DNA of 56,492 bases from the NCBI GenBank assembly GCA_029556335.1, contig JAKQFA010000003.1, forward strand, positions 1 to 56,492, in the 5' to 3' direction. Of the stretch, positions 1-10,221 are shown in pieces (position 1 is the stretch's first letter; every line of letters starts with the position of its first letter). The DNA comes from Methanobacteriota archaeon. GTDB taxonomy: Archaea; Methanobacteriota; Methanobacteria; Methanobacteriales; Methanobacteriaceae. Both the position numbers and the translations under genes were made by a program. Below the pieces are notes generated by a model. It did no database searches and was not told the origin of the DNA. It worked only from the letters and a program-made list of their open reading frames with translations.

Positions 1-897
1 GTGGTCCTTGCCCCGTAGTACGTGGCTCACCCCCAGTAGGTGGTCGTCCACTGCCACCGAGAAGTTCATCATTGGGTACACCCGGTACTTATCTTTCAGG
101 AGGGGGTGGGGGTGGTCCACGATGCGCATGGCCACCCAGTCCCTGATGGCCGGGTTTTTATGTTCCAGATCCGTTTTGATCCTTAAAACTGCCCCTCCCT
201 CCCCGTATTCAGGCATCTTCTCCCATAAGTTTAGGTTCTCCTGGGGGCTCATCCCCCGGTGGGGGCAGGCCACTCCAGAGTCCTTGAGTTTCTTGAACTC
301 ATCCCCGGGGCAGGTGCACATGTAGGCCGCCCCAGCCAGGATGGCCTCCTCTGCCACTTCGTAGTAGATTTCCAGGCGCTGGCTCTGCACCACCTCCTCC
401 TGCCACTCAACTCCCAGCCAGGCCAGGTCCTCCTGGATCATCTTGTAGGCTGGGGGGTACACCCGGCGGGGGTCGGTGTCCTCCACCCGGAGTATGAGCT
501 TGCCACCGTAGCGTTCCTGGTAGGCCTGGTTCAGGATGGCGGCCCGTGCATGGCCTATGTGGAGGGGTCCGCTTGGGTTAGGGGCGAATCTCAGCACCAC
601 CCCATCCTCGGCACCGGGTAGTGGGGGCAGTTCCCTCTCCCCCTCCCCTTTTTTCTCCGGGGCCTGGTGTCCGCCCAGTTCTTCCAGCTTCTCTTCCTGG
701 GACATCTGGGACATCTGGTTGACCTGGGCCACCACCTGGCTGGTGAGGGGTCCTATCCTTTTGGCCTGGCTGCGCAGTTCAGGGTGCTGGGCCATGATCA
801 TGCCCATGACCGCCCCATTCCGGGCCTGTCCAGAGTGGCCAGTGGCATTTACCAGGGCGTACTTAAAGACCAGTTGACGTAGATCATCATCATCCAT
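1..897 (-). CDS. gltX: Glutamyl-tRNA synthetase, archaeal type (3' part cut by window edge)
   Basis: Charges tRNA-Glu with glutamate in the cytoplasm. The 299 residues visible start at an ATG (897) with four Asp codons following. Residues 1-95 are the non-catalytic N-terminal extension typical of archaeal GluRS. The class I signature PNPSGPLHIGHARAA lies at about 107-120 (HIGH at 113-116), followed by RVEDTDPRR, and the visible part ends in HVLRGKDH, a hallmark of the GlnRS/GluRS class Ib catalytic domain. The KMSKS loop and anticodon-binding domain lie outside the window. It is the last visible member of the minus-strand run after idsA, separated from it by about 80 bases. Confidence 0.95.
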   Translation of the reverse strand, partial: MDDDDLRQLVFKYALVNATGHSGQARNGAVMGMIMAQHPELRSQAKRIGPLTSQVVAQVNQMSQMSQEEKLEELGGHQAPEKKGEGERELPPLPGAEDGVVLRFAPNPSGPLHIGHARAAILNQAYQERYGGKLILRVEDTDPRRVYPPAYKMIQEDLAWLGVEWQEEVVQSQRLEIYYEVAEEAILAGAAYMCTCPGDEFKKLKDSGVACPHRGMSPQENLNLWEKMPEYGEGGAVLRIKTDLEHKNPAIRDWVAMRIVDHPHPLLKDKYRVYPMMNFSVAVDDHLLGVSHVLRGKDH

Positions 898-980
898 CGC
901 TATCCACCTAAGAATTAGTTAATCAGAATAAATAGGGGGGACTCTTTCATGTTAATCCCGGCCCCCCCTACATGTGAACA

Positions 981-1967
981 TTAGTGGCTTCTCTCCAGTA
1001 CGAAGTCTGCCAGCTTCATCAGGGCCTCCCGGGCCGGGGTGTCCTCCAGGATCAGGAGTAGTTTCTTGGCCTTTTCCACGTTGCCCAGGGCGATGTCATG
1101 GGCGTAGTCTATGCTCCCATACTCCTGGAAGATCTCTATAGCCCGGGCTACGCTCTGGTCGCTTTTCTCCCTCAGGATCCGGATGAGCTCGTCCCGGTCC
1201 TGGGGTTTGGCCTTCTCCAGGGTATGCACCACCAGTAGGGTTCTTTTCCCCTCTGCGATGTCACTGCCCACTGGCTTCCCCAGGTTGTCCTCGTCGCTTG
1301 TCACATCCAAGTAGTCGTCCTGTATCTGGAAGGCCAGGCCAATAAGCCTCCCATACTCGGCCAGGGCCTCTACCTGTTCTTCGCTTCCACCACCCAGTAT
1401 GGCGCCGGAGCGGGTGGCGGCGGCGATGAGGGCGGCGGTTTTCTTGTAGATCATGTGGAGGTACTCCTCCTCTGACACGGCCAGGCGGTCGGCGAAGCCC
1501 ATGTCCAGGGCCTGCCCCTCACAGATATTCACACAACTATCAGCCACGGTCTGCAGGGCCCCCACCACCAGGCGACTGTCCATCCCGTCTGTTTCCGTCC
1601 ACAGCACTGTTTCGTAGGCCTTGGAGAAGAGGGTGTCCCCGGCTAGGATGGCCATGGCCTCCCCCCAGATCTTGTGCACCGAGGGCTGGCCCCTTCGCTT
1701 CTCATCCTGATCCATGATGTCGTCGTGGATGAGGCTGAAGGTGTGGATGAGCTCCACCGCCGCCGCGGCCTTCAGGGCGTGCTCTGCACTGCCCCCCACA
1801 GCCTCGGCTGATAGTATGGCCAGGGCGGGGCGGATCATCTTACCCCCTGCATTGAAAAGGTGCAGGGATGCCTCTTTAAGTTCGTCTGGTTCCACAGTGG
1901 ACAGGGCGGTTTTGATCTCACCCTGCACTTGGCTTAAGTACTTGTCCAGTATGTCTACTACTTCCAA
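981..1967 (-). CDS. idsA: Short-chain isoprenyl diphosphate synthase (FPP/GGPP synthase)
   Basis: Condenses IPP with allylic diphosphates to make farnesyl and geranylgeranyl diphosphate for archaeal ether lipids. 328 residues, normal for the family. Both Asp-rich motifs are intact: DDIMD at 82-86 and DDYLD at 217-221. Phe77, five residues before the first motif, is the position that limits chain length in archaeal enzymes (family knowledge). The start codon is TTG, supported by an SD GGGGGAG five bases upstream. It begins directly after RNase J and closes the mevalonate-pathway block. Confidence 0.95.
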   Translation of the reverse strand: MEVVDILDKYLSQVQGEIKTALSTVEPDELKEASLHLFNAGGKMIRPALAILSAEAVGGSAEHALKAAAAVELIHTFSLIHDDIMDQDEKRRGQPSVHKIWGEAMAILAGDTLFSKAYETVLWTETDGMDSRLVVGALQTVADSCVNICEGQALDMGFADRLAVSEEEYLHMIYKKTAALIAAATRSGAILGGGSEEQVEALAEYGRLIGLAFQIQDDYLDVTSDEDNLGKPVGSDIAEGKRTLLVVHTLEKAKPQDRDELIRILREKSDQSVARAIEIFQEYGSIDYAHDIALGNVEKAKKLLLILEDTPAREALMKLADFVLERSH

Positions 1968-3317
1968 TTAAACTCCCCCATTGAATACTTGTGCCTGCCC
2001 GTTTCGCAGGATGTGGATATCGTTACCCAGCTTGTAGCCCTCCTCCTCGGCCAGTTCAGTGTAGCTGGATATCATCTCCAGGTGGCCATGGGCGGGTATG
2101 ATGTGCTGGGGGTTGAGCATGCGTATGAAGTCCCGGTGGTCCTCGGGTCCAGCGTGTCCTGAGACGTGGGCGTTAGTATATATCCTGGCACCGCTGCCTT
2201 TAAGTCTTCGCTCCATGAAGCTGCGGTTGGCCACGTTCAGGGGGTTGGGTATGATGGGGGCGGAGATAACCACGTTGTCGTCGCGCTGGACATTGAACTG
2301 GGTCTTGCCACTGGCTATCCTGGGGAGTAGGGCGTCGGGTTCTCCCTGGTGGCCGGTGGCCACAATGATGAAGTTCTCCCGTTTATCCTCCACCCGGGCC
2401 AGGGCCCTGTTCACGGCCTTGGGGCTGCCGTAGACATGGGCGTTGTCCGGGAGCTTCAAAAGTCCCATCTTCTCGGCTATGCTTCCGAAGCGCTCCATAC
2501 TCCGCCCTAGTAGTAGGATTTCGCGTTCGCTTTCCTGGGCTATGTTGCAGATGGCCTGTATACGTTCGATGTGGCTGGAGAAGGTGGTGACTATGAGTCC
2601 GTTCTTCTCCTGCATAGGCTGCTTCATGATGTCCCGGAGGGCTACCCTGGCGATCTTCTCGCTGTAGGTTTTCTCCTCCTTCTTATCAGTCATCCGGGTG
2701 GTTTCCACTATAAGGGCCAGCACCCCCTGGCGTCCCAGCTCCCGGAGGCGCTGGTAATCTGGGGGTGGAGATATCATCTGGTGGTCGTCGAATTTGAAGT
2801 CCATAGCATAGACTATGATACCCTCCGAGGTGTGGAGGACGGGGTTAACGGTTTGGGGTATGCTGTGGGTGGTTCGTACGAATTCCAGGGTGATGTCTGG
2901 TGATATCTGGCACTTCTCCCCTGGGTTCAGGACCTGGAGGGGGTTGTTCACCTTGAACTTCTTCTCCCCCCGGATCTGCTGCTCCACCAGGCCCAGGGTG
3001 TAGGGGGTGCCGATGAGGGGTGCCTCGTAGCGGTGGGCCAGTTTGGCCACTGCTCCGATGTGGTCCAGGTGGCCGTGGCTGAATACTATGGCCCGCACCT
3101 TACCATCCACCTCCTTCATCAGGGTGTCATCAGGGATAACCCCCCTTTCAATGAGATCCAGGCTGTGCATCCGGTCGATGACGGTGTCCTCGTGTATGTG
3201 TATCCGGTCCAGGTTGATGCCCATGTCGAAGATGATGATCTCCTCCCCCACCTTCACTGCGGACATGTTCTTACCCACTTCCTCGTAGCCTCCTACAGCT
3301 ATTACTTCCACACTCAT
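1968..3317 (-). CDS. RNase J family ribonuclease (metallo-beta-lactamase/beta-CASP)
   Basis: Predicted 5'-3' exoribonuclease/endonuclease acting in mRNA decay. 449 residues. The metal-binding motif HGHLDH, later THSIPQT, and a C-terminal SGHAG and PAHGH segment give the full set of beta-lactamase and beta-CASP motifs. The start is placed at 3317 rather than 3323: the ATG at 3317 overlaps the TGA of the upstream isomerase gene as ATGA and lies 7 bases after GGAGGT, whereas the ATG at 3323 sits directly against that SD. Its place inside a lipid-precursor cluster is conserved in related methanogens (from memory) and unexplained. Confidence 0.92.
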   Translation of the reverse strand: MSVEVIAVGGYEEVGKNMSAVKVGEEIIIFDMGINLDRIHIHEDTVIDRMHSLDLIERGVIPDDTLMKEVDGKVRAIVFSHGHLDHIGAVAKLAHRYEAPLIGTPYTLGLVEQQIRGEKKFKVNNPLQVLNPGEKCQISPDITLEFVRTTHSIPQTVNPVLHTSEGIIVYAMDFKFDDHQMISPPPDYQRLRELGRQGVLALIVETTRMTDKKEEKTYSEKIARVALRDIMKQPMQEKNGLIVTTFSSHIERIQAICNIAQESEREILLLGRSMERFGSIAEKMGLLKLPDNAHVYGSPKAVNRALARVEDKRENFIIVATGHQGEPDALLPRIASGKTQFNVQRDDNVVISAPIIPNPLNVANRSFMERRLKGSGARIYTNAHVSGHAGPEDHRDFIRMLNPQHIIPAHGHLEMISSYTELAEEEGYKLGNDIHILRNGQAQVFNGGV

Positions 3318-4369
3318 AACCATGACCTCCTTGCGTAGTGCTGGGTTTCATATCCCCTTTCTCTGAGCCAGTCCCGGGTTCCCCCCTTAAGGACCAGATC
3401 AGCCCTTTTCAGTTCCTCCAGGTTACGGGCCCCCACCAGGAACATGGCCACCCTGAGCTCCCTTAGGAAACGTTCCAGGTAAGTGTTCAGGGTTTCCTCC
3501 CCCTGGTAGCAGGCCTTAAGTACTGGTAGGGCTATTCCAACGGCACTGGCCCCTAGTGCCAGGGCCTTAGCAGCGTCCAGTCCGCTGCGTATACCCCCGG
3601 AGGATATGACTGGTATCTGCACCGTCTTAACCGCCTCCACTGTGCAAGCGGCGGTGGGTATCCCCCAGTCCCAGAAGAGTTCCCCCAGGCCCTTGTCCCG
3701 GGAACGGTAGGCCTCCACCGCGGCCCAGCTGGTTCCCCCAGCCCCGGCCACGTCCAGGGCAGCCACGCCCATCTGCTCCAGGAGGTGGGCTTCTTCTCCA
3801 CGTATCCCGGCCCCGGTTTCCTTAACCACCAGGGGCAAGTCCAGGGACCTGGCTGTTTCCTGGATGCGGTCCAGGTATCCCTGGCTATCCAGGTCGCCCT
3901 CGGGTTGTATGGCCTCCTGTAAGGGGTTGAGGTGCACGGCCAGGGCATCCAGTTCCATCATCTCCACTGCGGCTGGGGCCAGTTCCAGCTGGGCGGCTCC
4001 GATGTTCCCCCAGATCAGGGTGTCCGGTGCCTCCTCCCGGGCCACGGTGTAGGTGCTTTCTAGTTCCGGGTTTTCTATACCAGCCCGTTGACTGCCCAGT
4101 CCCATGCCTATGCCGTGCTGGGAGGCGGCGCTGGCCAGTTTCCGGTTCACCTCCCGGGATTGGGGGTGTCCCCCGGTGATGGCGGTGATGATGAGTGGGG
4201 CTTCCATTTTTTTGCCCAGCAAATTCAGGGAGAGGTCAATGTCTCCCAGGTCTAGCTCGGGCAGGGCCCGGTGGACCAGTTCCACATCTTCCAGTCCGGT
4301 TTTTTTATGGTACTCCACATCGGAGTGGAGGCACAAGCGCAGGTGCTCCAGTTTTCTGTCTGAAATCAT
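3314..4369 (-). CDS. fni: Isopentenyl-diphosphate delta-isomerase, type 2 (FMN)
   Basis: Interconverts IPP and DMAPP using reduced FMN. 351 residues, usual length. Visible motifs include the N-terminal R-K-x-E-H segment, ITAITGG, the VKETGAGI strand, AGAGGTSW, and SSGGIRSGLD followed by GASAVGIALP, which is the TIM-barrel phosphate/FMN site. Its stop overlaps the RNase J start by ATGA, and it begins a few bases after isopentenyl phosphate kinase, so it is translated with them. A weak SD (GAAGGA) lies ten bases before the ATG. Confidence 0.95.
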   Translation of the reverse strand: MISDRKLEHLRLCLHSDVEYHKKTGLEDVELVHRALPELDLGDIDLSLNLLGKKMEAPLIITAITGGHPQSREVNRKLASAASQHGIGMGLGSQRAGIENPELESTYTVAREEAPDTLIWGNIGAAQLELAPAAVEMMELDALAVHLNPLQEAIQPEGDLDSQGYLDRIQETARSLDLPLVVKETGAGIRGEEAHLLEQMGVAALDVAGAGGTSWAAVEAYRSRDKGLGELFWDWGIPTAACTVEAVKTVQIPVISSGGIRSGLDAAKALALGASAVGIALPVLKACYQGEETLNTYLERFLRELRVAMFLVGARNLEELKRADLVLKGGTRDWLRERGYETQHYARRSWL

Positions 4370-4375
4370 ATTTTC

Positions 4376-5185
4376 TTATTCCTTCATTGGTCTTTTTTTT
4401 ATCCAGGTACCCGGTACCTTGTCTCCCATAAGCGCCCTTTCCAGGAGTCCCTCCACGTTAAGGTTGATAATCTGGGACTCCACCTCTTCCTCGGCTAGTT
4501 GTAAGAGTTCTTTCACTTTTCCACCCATACCCCCGGTGACGTCCATGGTGTGGGCTCCCTCCAGGAAGTCCACATCGTCCAGTGAGGTTACCAGTGGTAT
4601 GAGCTGGGCGTTGGGATGGGTTTTGGGGTTCCTGTTGTAAATTCCGTCAACGTCAGTGCCCAGGATAACCTGCTCCGCCCCTAGCTGCTGGGCCAGGTAC
4701 TGCAGGATCTGGTCTCCGCTGAGCACTGCCATTTTAATCTTCAAGTCCTGGTCCAGGACCACGTCCCCGTAGAGTACGGGTACCAGGCCCAATTCCAGGT
4801 ACTGTCCTATTAGGTCTGTTTCGAATTCCTCTATTCTCTTATGATGAGTGTGAATGAATGATGATGGTGATAAGGGTACTGCAGGGATCTTCTGGTCTAG
4901 AAGGGCCCGGCACACTTCCAGGTTAAGCTCCTGCACCCCCTGGTGGGTGATGCTGAAGCCCAGTCTTTTACGGGCCAGATCCTCCCCATCCAGTATGGGG
5001 GCTCCGATCTGGTAGTGGTAGGCGTGGCGGTGTCCGTAGGACCCGGCGCCGTGTACTATGAGGAGGTCCTTCACCCCGGAGTTGGCGATCTCCTGGCTGA
5101 TGCGGGCCAGGTTCTCCTGGTGGAGGGTGGGCTGTTTTTCCTCCTTCCTGGTGATGACGCTGCCCCCTAGTTTGAGTATGATCAT
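4376..5185 (-). CDS. Isopentenyl phosphate kinase
   Basis: Phosphorylates isopentenyl phosphate to IPP, the last step of the archaeal variant mevalonate pathway. 269 residues of amino-acid-kinase fold: KLGGSVIT at the N-terminus, VHGAGSYGH at 44-52 with the family's conserved His, SGDQI, and GTDVDGIYNRNP for nucleotide binding. MTGGMGGKV-type glycine loop is present as DVTGGMGGKV. It lies between mevalonate kinase and the isomerase, matching the order of the reactions. The ATG at 5185 has only a distant SD-like AGGT. Confidence 0.95.
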   Translation of the reverse strand: MIILKLGGSVITRKEEKQPTLHQENLARISQEIANSGVKDLLIVHGAGSYGHRHAYHYQIGAPILDGEDLARKRLGFSITHQGVQELNLEVCRALLDQKIPAVPLSPSSFIHTHHKRIEEFETDLIGQYLELGLVPVLYGDVVLDQDLKIKMAVLSGDQILQYLAQQLGAEQVILGTDVDGIYNRNPKTHPNAQLIPLVTSLDDVDFLEGAHTMDVTGGMGGKVKELLQLAEEEVESQIINLNVEGLLERALMGDKVPGTWIKKRPMKE

Positions 5186-5216
5186 TTTATCATGGTACCT
5201 GTTGGGTGGTTTTTTC

Positions 5217-6170
5217 CTACTCCAGCTCCACTCCCACTATGGAAAGTTCCACTGGGAAGGCTTCCTCCTCCTCTCGCAGTTTACTTAAAACGGCGTCGAA
5301 GTGCTCCGGGGCGTAGGCAATGATGGCCCCTCCTCCCCCGGCACCAGTGATCTTGGAGCCCAGTGCCCCGGCAGCCCGTGCCTGGTAGGCCATAGTGGAG
5401 AGTTCCATGGTGTTAACACCCAGGGCGTCTAGTAATCCGTGGTTGATGTTCATCAGGCCCCCTACAACTTCTTTTTCCCCATCCAGCAGGGCCTTCCTGG
5501 CCTGGATGGTGATCTGTTCCATGGCTTCCAGGATGGGGTCCACCACCCCTGGGTAGTGGCTCCTTTTCCGGCGGACACCTGCCACCAGTTCCCCGGTGTT
5601 TCCCCGGCTGCTGGTGCAGGCCACCACCAGGGGTAACGGGCCAGGTACTTCCAGGTTCTCCACTTCCCCATCCCTGTTGAGGTGCACCAGGCCCCCGTAT
5701 GCTGATACTGCGGTGTCCAGGGGGCTGGCTGCACCCTGCACCAGCTGCTCCACCTGGTGGGCCTGCTGGGCTAGTAAACCCCTGTCCAGGGCCTGGCCCT
5801 CTAGCTTAGCTAGGGCTGCCAGGGTGGCTACTGTGACGGCGGCGGAGCTCCCCATACCTGCCCCTATGGGTATCTCCAGTTCCACATGGACTTCCAGTCC
5901 ACCCTCCAGCTCCGCCAGTTGGATGGACTGGAGGATGTAGTTCAGTATACCCTGCTTCCCTGTGCCGGAGCATTCCAGTACTCCATCGCCTTTGATGGTG
6001 CCTGTCACATCCAGGCTTGGTACGGTGATCTGGATGTGTTCCTCTTCCACCCTTCTGATCTCCACCCGGGCCTGGCAGTTGACAGCCATGGCCAGGGCTG
6101 GTTTGCCAAAGACCACGGCGTGTTCTCCAAAAAGAATGATCTTGCCTGGTGCTTTTGCCACGGCTCTCAT
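5217..6170 (-). CDS. mvk: Mevalonate kinase
   Basis: GHMP kinase that makes mevalonate 5-phosphate. Motif 1 KAPGKIILFGEHAVV, the ATP loop PIGAGMGSSAA and the C-terminal ITGAGGGGAI are all present. I chose the ATG at 6170 (317 residues), ten bases after GGGG; a TTG at 6176 would add two residues and cannot be excluded. The upstream MEMO gene ends at 6185. Phosphomevalonate kinase and decarboxylase are not in this window, which fits the archaeal branch ending in isopentenyl phosphate kinase. Confidence 0.94.
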   Translation of the reverse strand: MRAVAKAPGKIILFGEHAVVFGKPALAMAVNCQARVEIRRVEEEHIQITVPSLDVTGTIKGDGVLECSGTGKQGILNYILQSIQLAELEGGLEVHVELEIPIGAGMGSSAAVTVATLAALAKLEGQALDRGLLAQQAHQVEQLVQGAASPLDTAVSAYGGLVHLNRDGEVENLEVPGPLPLVVACTSSRGNTGELVAGVRRKRSHYPGVVDPILEAMEQITIQARKALLDGEKEVVGGLMNINHGLLDALGVNTMELSTMAYQARAAGALGSKITGAGGGGAIIAYAPEHFDAVLSKLREEEEAFPVELSIVGVELE

Positions 6171-6184
6171 GCTCAATATTCCCC

Positions 6185-7030
6185 TTAGCGTATCACCGCC
6201 GCGGCGTATCCCACCACTTCCTGGTAGTTGCCGCTGGTCTCTCCACTGGTGGCGTATTTAAGCACCTGGGCCTGGGTTGCTCCCATTAACTTGGTGGCGA
6301 TTAGGGTGGCGGCCACTGGTCCATAGCCACACATGTTCACGTTGTACTTCTCCACCACTTCCTGCATGGCCACCTCATCCAGTTTCTCCAGGGCCTGGAG
6401 TACTTTTTGGTCTTCCATGGCAGCCACCTCCTGGGCTTTGTAGTGGGTGAGGTCGGTGCTGGCCAGTACCACCACATCCCTCCCTGTGGCCTTTACAGCC
6501 TGGTGGATTGCTTCCCCCACCTCCTGGCTGGTCTCCAGATCCTGCATCATCATGGTGAGGGGCACCATCTGGAAGTCCTCCTCCAGGTACTGGAGGAAGG
6601 GGAGCTGCACCTCGATGCTGTGCTCTTTCAGGTGGGCGGTGGGGTCGTCGTCGATGATGGGGCTGTGGTTGAGTTCACGGGCCAGTTCAGAGTCTATCTC
6701 CACCACCCCCAGGGGCGTTTCCCAGGCCCCGGTGGTCATGGTGGACACCAGGCTGCCGAGGCCAGTGTGGTTGGGACTTAGGATTATGAATGTCTCGGGG
6801 AATCCGTCCCTGGCCAGTTCCAGGTAACTGTGGGCTGCCACTGGTCCGGAGTAGATGTAACCTGCGTGGGGGGCCACCAGTCCCTTGATGGATCGGGCCT
6901 GGCCCCTGGCTTCAGGTAGGGTGCCTGGGCCCAGCCTGTGCTGGTAGGACCAGCGGATCCTCCGCTTCAAGTCACGGGGACTGGCCTCGTAGAAGGCACC
7001 GGCCCATGCTGCCTTACGGGTGTGGGACAA
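6185..7030 (-). CDS. MEMO1 family protein (AmmeMemoRadiSam system protein B-like)
   Basis: 281 residues of the MEMO family, related in fold to non-heme iron dioxygenases; its archaeal role is not known. Visible family signatures are GAFYEASP near the N-terminus, APHAGYIYSGPVAAHSY, SPNHTG, and ASTDLTHY. Conserved His residues in these motifs would form the metal site. No ATG precedes the conserved N-terminus; the start is a TTG at 7030 with an AGGGGGT SD about ten bases upstream. Between uS2 and mevalonate kinase. Confidence 0.92.
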   Translation of the reverse strand: MSHTRKAAWAGAFYEASPRDLKRRIRWSYQHRLGPGTLPEARGQARSIKGLVAPHAGYIYSGPVAAHSYLELARDGFPETFIILSPNHTGLGSLVSTMTTGAWETPLGVVEIDSELARELNHSPIIDDDPTAHLKEHSIEVQLPFLQYLEEDFQMVPLTMMMQDLETSQEVGEAIHQAVKATGRDVVVLASTDLTHYKAQEVAAMEDQKVLQALEKLDEVAMQEVVEKYNVNMCGYGPVAATLIATKLMGATQAQVLKYATSGETSGNYQEVVGYAAAVIR

Positions 7031-7049
7031 ATATAAAACCCCCTGTACT

Positions 7050-7646
7050 TTAGATCTTGAGTTCGAATTCGGTGGGTGCTACATCCAACTCCTCGTCCTC
7101 AGCTAAGACTCCCTTGGAACGGAGCATCTGCAGGGCCAGGAGCCAGTACACCAGGGCTATGGCCTTTCTTCCCTTGTTGTTAACGGGTATCACGATGTCC
7201 ACGTTGCCTAGGAGGTTTTCGGTGTCGCACAGGGCCACCACTGGTATTCCAATCTGTTTGGCCTCGATGATGGCCTGGAAGTCGCTCCGGGGGTCGGTGA
7301 CCACCAGTACCTTGGGTTCCAGGAACTTGGCGTACTGGGGGTTGGTTAGGGTTCCGGGTATGAACCGACCTGGTATGGCGGTTACCCCTGTTACCTCTGC
7401 GAATTTACGTACCGGGGCCTGTCCATACTGCCGGGTGGATACCACCAGGATGTCGGATGGATCGTACTTGGCCAGGAATTTAGCCGCAGAGATTATACGG
7501 TCATTGGTTCCACGCACATCCAGGACGTAGAGTCCGTCGGTTCGGACCCGGTAGATGTAGTGTTCCATGTCCTTGGTCTTCTGCTGGGTTCCAATGTGCA
7601 GTCCAGCTGCTAGGTACTTATCAAGTGGGATTAGTAGTTCTGACAA
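7050..7646 (-). CDS. rpsB: Small ribosomal subunit protein uS2
   Basis: Ribosomal protein S2 on the solvent side of the 30S head-body junction. 198 residues, normal for archaea, with HIGTQQKTKDM near the N-terminus, RQYGQAPVRKFA, and the conserved VTDPRSDFQAIIEA and GIPVVALCDT segments. The start is a TTG with a good SD (GAGGTGT, four bases away). Follows the ferredoxin gene in the operon. Confidence 0.97.
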   Translation of the reverse strand: MSELLIPLDKYLAAGLHIGTQQKTKDMEHYIYRVRTDGLYVLDVRGTNDRIISAAKFLAKYDPSDILVVSTRQYGQAPVRKFAEVTGVTAIPGRFIPGTLTNPQYAKFLEPKVLVVTDPRSDFQAIIEAKQIGIPVVALCDTENLLGNVDIVIPVNNKGRKAIALVYWLLALQMLRSKGVLAEDEELDVAPTEFELKI

Positions 7647-7684
7647 ATTAACACCTCATAATAATTAACTATGAAAAGACCATC

Positions 7685-7873
7685 TTAGTCTTCCACTTTC
7701 ACGGCTTCGTTGGGGCACACATCCATGCATACTTCGCATAGGCTGCAGTCCTCCACGTTCTGGACCACGACTTTATCGCCATCCAGGATTAACACTTCCA
7801 TGGGGCACACATCCACGCACTCGGCGCAGTCAGCCCCTTCACACTTGTCTTGGTCAATGGTTACTTTAACCAT
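7685..7873 (-). CDS. 2[4Fe-4S] ferredoxin
   Basis: 62-residue electron carrier with two cluster motifs: CEGADCAECVDVCP (note CX4CX2CX3C spacing in the first) and CSLCEVCMDVCP. The ATG at 7873 is chosen because GGAGTG lies eight bases upstream; the longer frame would begin with a GTG inside that SD. It sits between enolase and uS2. Its redox partner is not evident from context; a low-potential donor in methanogen metabolism is likely. A similar double cluster domain is found in RpoD of this window. Confidence 0.93.
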   Translation of the reverse strand: MVKVTIDQDKCEGADCAECVDVCPMEVLILDGDKVVVQNVEDCSLCEVCMDVCPNEAVKVED

Positions 7874-7902
7874 AAATATCTTCACTCCATTTCATTTTCA
7901 CT

Positions 7903-9162
<1,260 letters not shown>

Positions 9163-9223
9163 AAAAACACCTCATTTCATAAAAATAACTGTTTATTAGG
9201 GTTTTCAGGCTTATTAAGTGGGC

Positions 9224-9406
9224 TTACTCAGGGCCATGCCGGACTTCCAGGGGAATCACGTTCTCTTTAAGCTCCCGGATGGCGATGTCAATGGGGTCCA
9301 GTGAACCGGTTACTTCCACCATGGGTTTAGCCCCCATGGAGAGTTGTAAAGCCCGGGCACCGATAATTCTAGCCCTCTCAAAGCGGGTGAGTTTACTCTT
9401 AGTCAT
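9224..9406 (-). CDS. rpoK: DNA-directed RNA polymerase subunit K (Rpb6/omega)
   Basis: Small assembly subunit of archaeal RNA polymerase. 60 residues; LTRFERARIIGARALQLSMG is the conserved Rpb6/omega core that clamps the largest subunit, followed by IAIRELKENVIPLEVRH. Lies between tRNA-Pro and enolase, 61 bases before the latter, within the rpsI-rpoN-rpoK segment. Confidence 0.96.
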   Translation of the reverse strand: MTKSKLTRFERARIIGARALQLSMGAKPMVEVTGSLDPIDIAIRELKENVIPLEVRHGPE

Positions 9407-9465
9407 TTTCTCTCCATTCTCCTAAAATTAGGTGAATTTTTTCCTTAGTTATCTAAATGAATTTA

Positions 9466-9592
<127 letters not shown>

Positions 9593-9593
<1 letters not shown>

Positions 9594-9760
9594 TACCATA
9601 CTTCTACATGAGATATGAGCATCCGACGGCAACAGTAACGTTTAAGTCCCAGATCATCCAGGACTTTTTTGGAATCCTCGCCATCCTGGACCCGTTTCTG
9701 GTACTCGTCGAAGTAGGCGGAGACCACCTTACCACAGCTCAAGCATCTTATGGGAATCAT
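9593..9760 (-). CDS. rpoN: DNA-directed RNA polymerase subunit N (Rpb10)
   Basis: 55-residue zinc-binding platform subunit of archaeal RNA polymerase, which helps assemble subunits D and L. The protein begins MIPIRCLSCGK and has RYCCRRM near the end, giving the zinc ligands Cys6, Cys9, Cys43 and Cys44. Starts at the ATG ending at 9760. The TAG stop (9595-9593) ends on the first base of tRNA-Pro, so tRNA 5' processing must cut at the very end of this reading frame. Follows uS9 by about 40 bases. Confidence 0.96.
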
Positions 9761-9802
9761 TATTTCCTCTTTTTATAATATAAAATAATGGGGTTATTAA
9801 TT

Positions 9803-10204
9803 CTATCGGTAACTCTTCTGTTGACGCGCCCGGGCACCCCTTCCACCGTACTTTTTGGATTCTGTCCGGCGGGGATCACCCACCAGCATGGTCCGGTCGT
9901 ACTGGTTGAACTTCTCCTTGAGGTCCATGTCCCCGGTCCACTGCACCAGTCCCTTGGCAATTACCATGCGGGCTGCTTCGGCCTGTCCCATTACTCCGCC
10001 ACCCACCACGTGTACGTCGATGTCCACCTGGTCCACCAGGTCACCGGCCAGGGTGAGGGGTTCCTTGATTTTGAGTCGGGCCAGCTCGGGGTGGTAGTAC
10101 TCTACGGGTAACTTGTTGATTCGCACCCGGCCCTTTCCTTCCCGGACTTTGCCCCGGGCAATGGCTGTTTTTCTTTTTCCACTGGTATGGATTACCTTCT
10201 TCAT
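9803..10204 (-). CDS. rpsI: Small ribosomal subunit protein uS9
   Basis: 133 residues; its basic C-terminal tail reaches the P-site tRNA. The conserved start KKVIHTSGKRKTAIARG and the C-terminal GDPRRTESKKYGG with an Arg/Lys-rich end (ARARQQKSYR) are clear. The ATG at 10204 has the SD AAAGGTG; a GTG at 10213 within that SD is rejected as start. Follows uL13 closely. Confidence 0.97.
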   Translation of the reverse strand: MKKVIHTSGKRKTAIARGKVREGKGRVRINKLPVEYYHPELARLKIKEPLTLAGDLVDQVDIDVHVVGGGVMGQAEAARMVIAKGLVQWTGDMDLKEKFNQYDRTMLVGDPRRTESKKYGGRGARARQQKSYR

Positions 10205-10221
10205 GGTTAACACCTTTAAAT

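Noticed and set aside
9759..9960. 66-codon minus-strand frame overlapping uS9
   Set aside because: Out of frame with uS9, which is fully conserved over the same bases.
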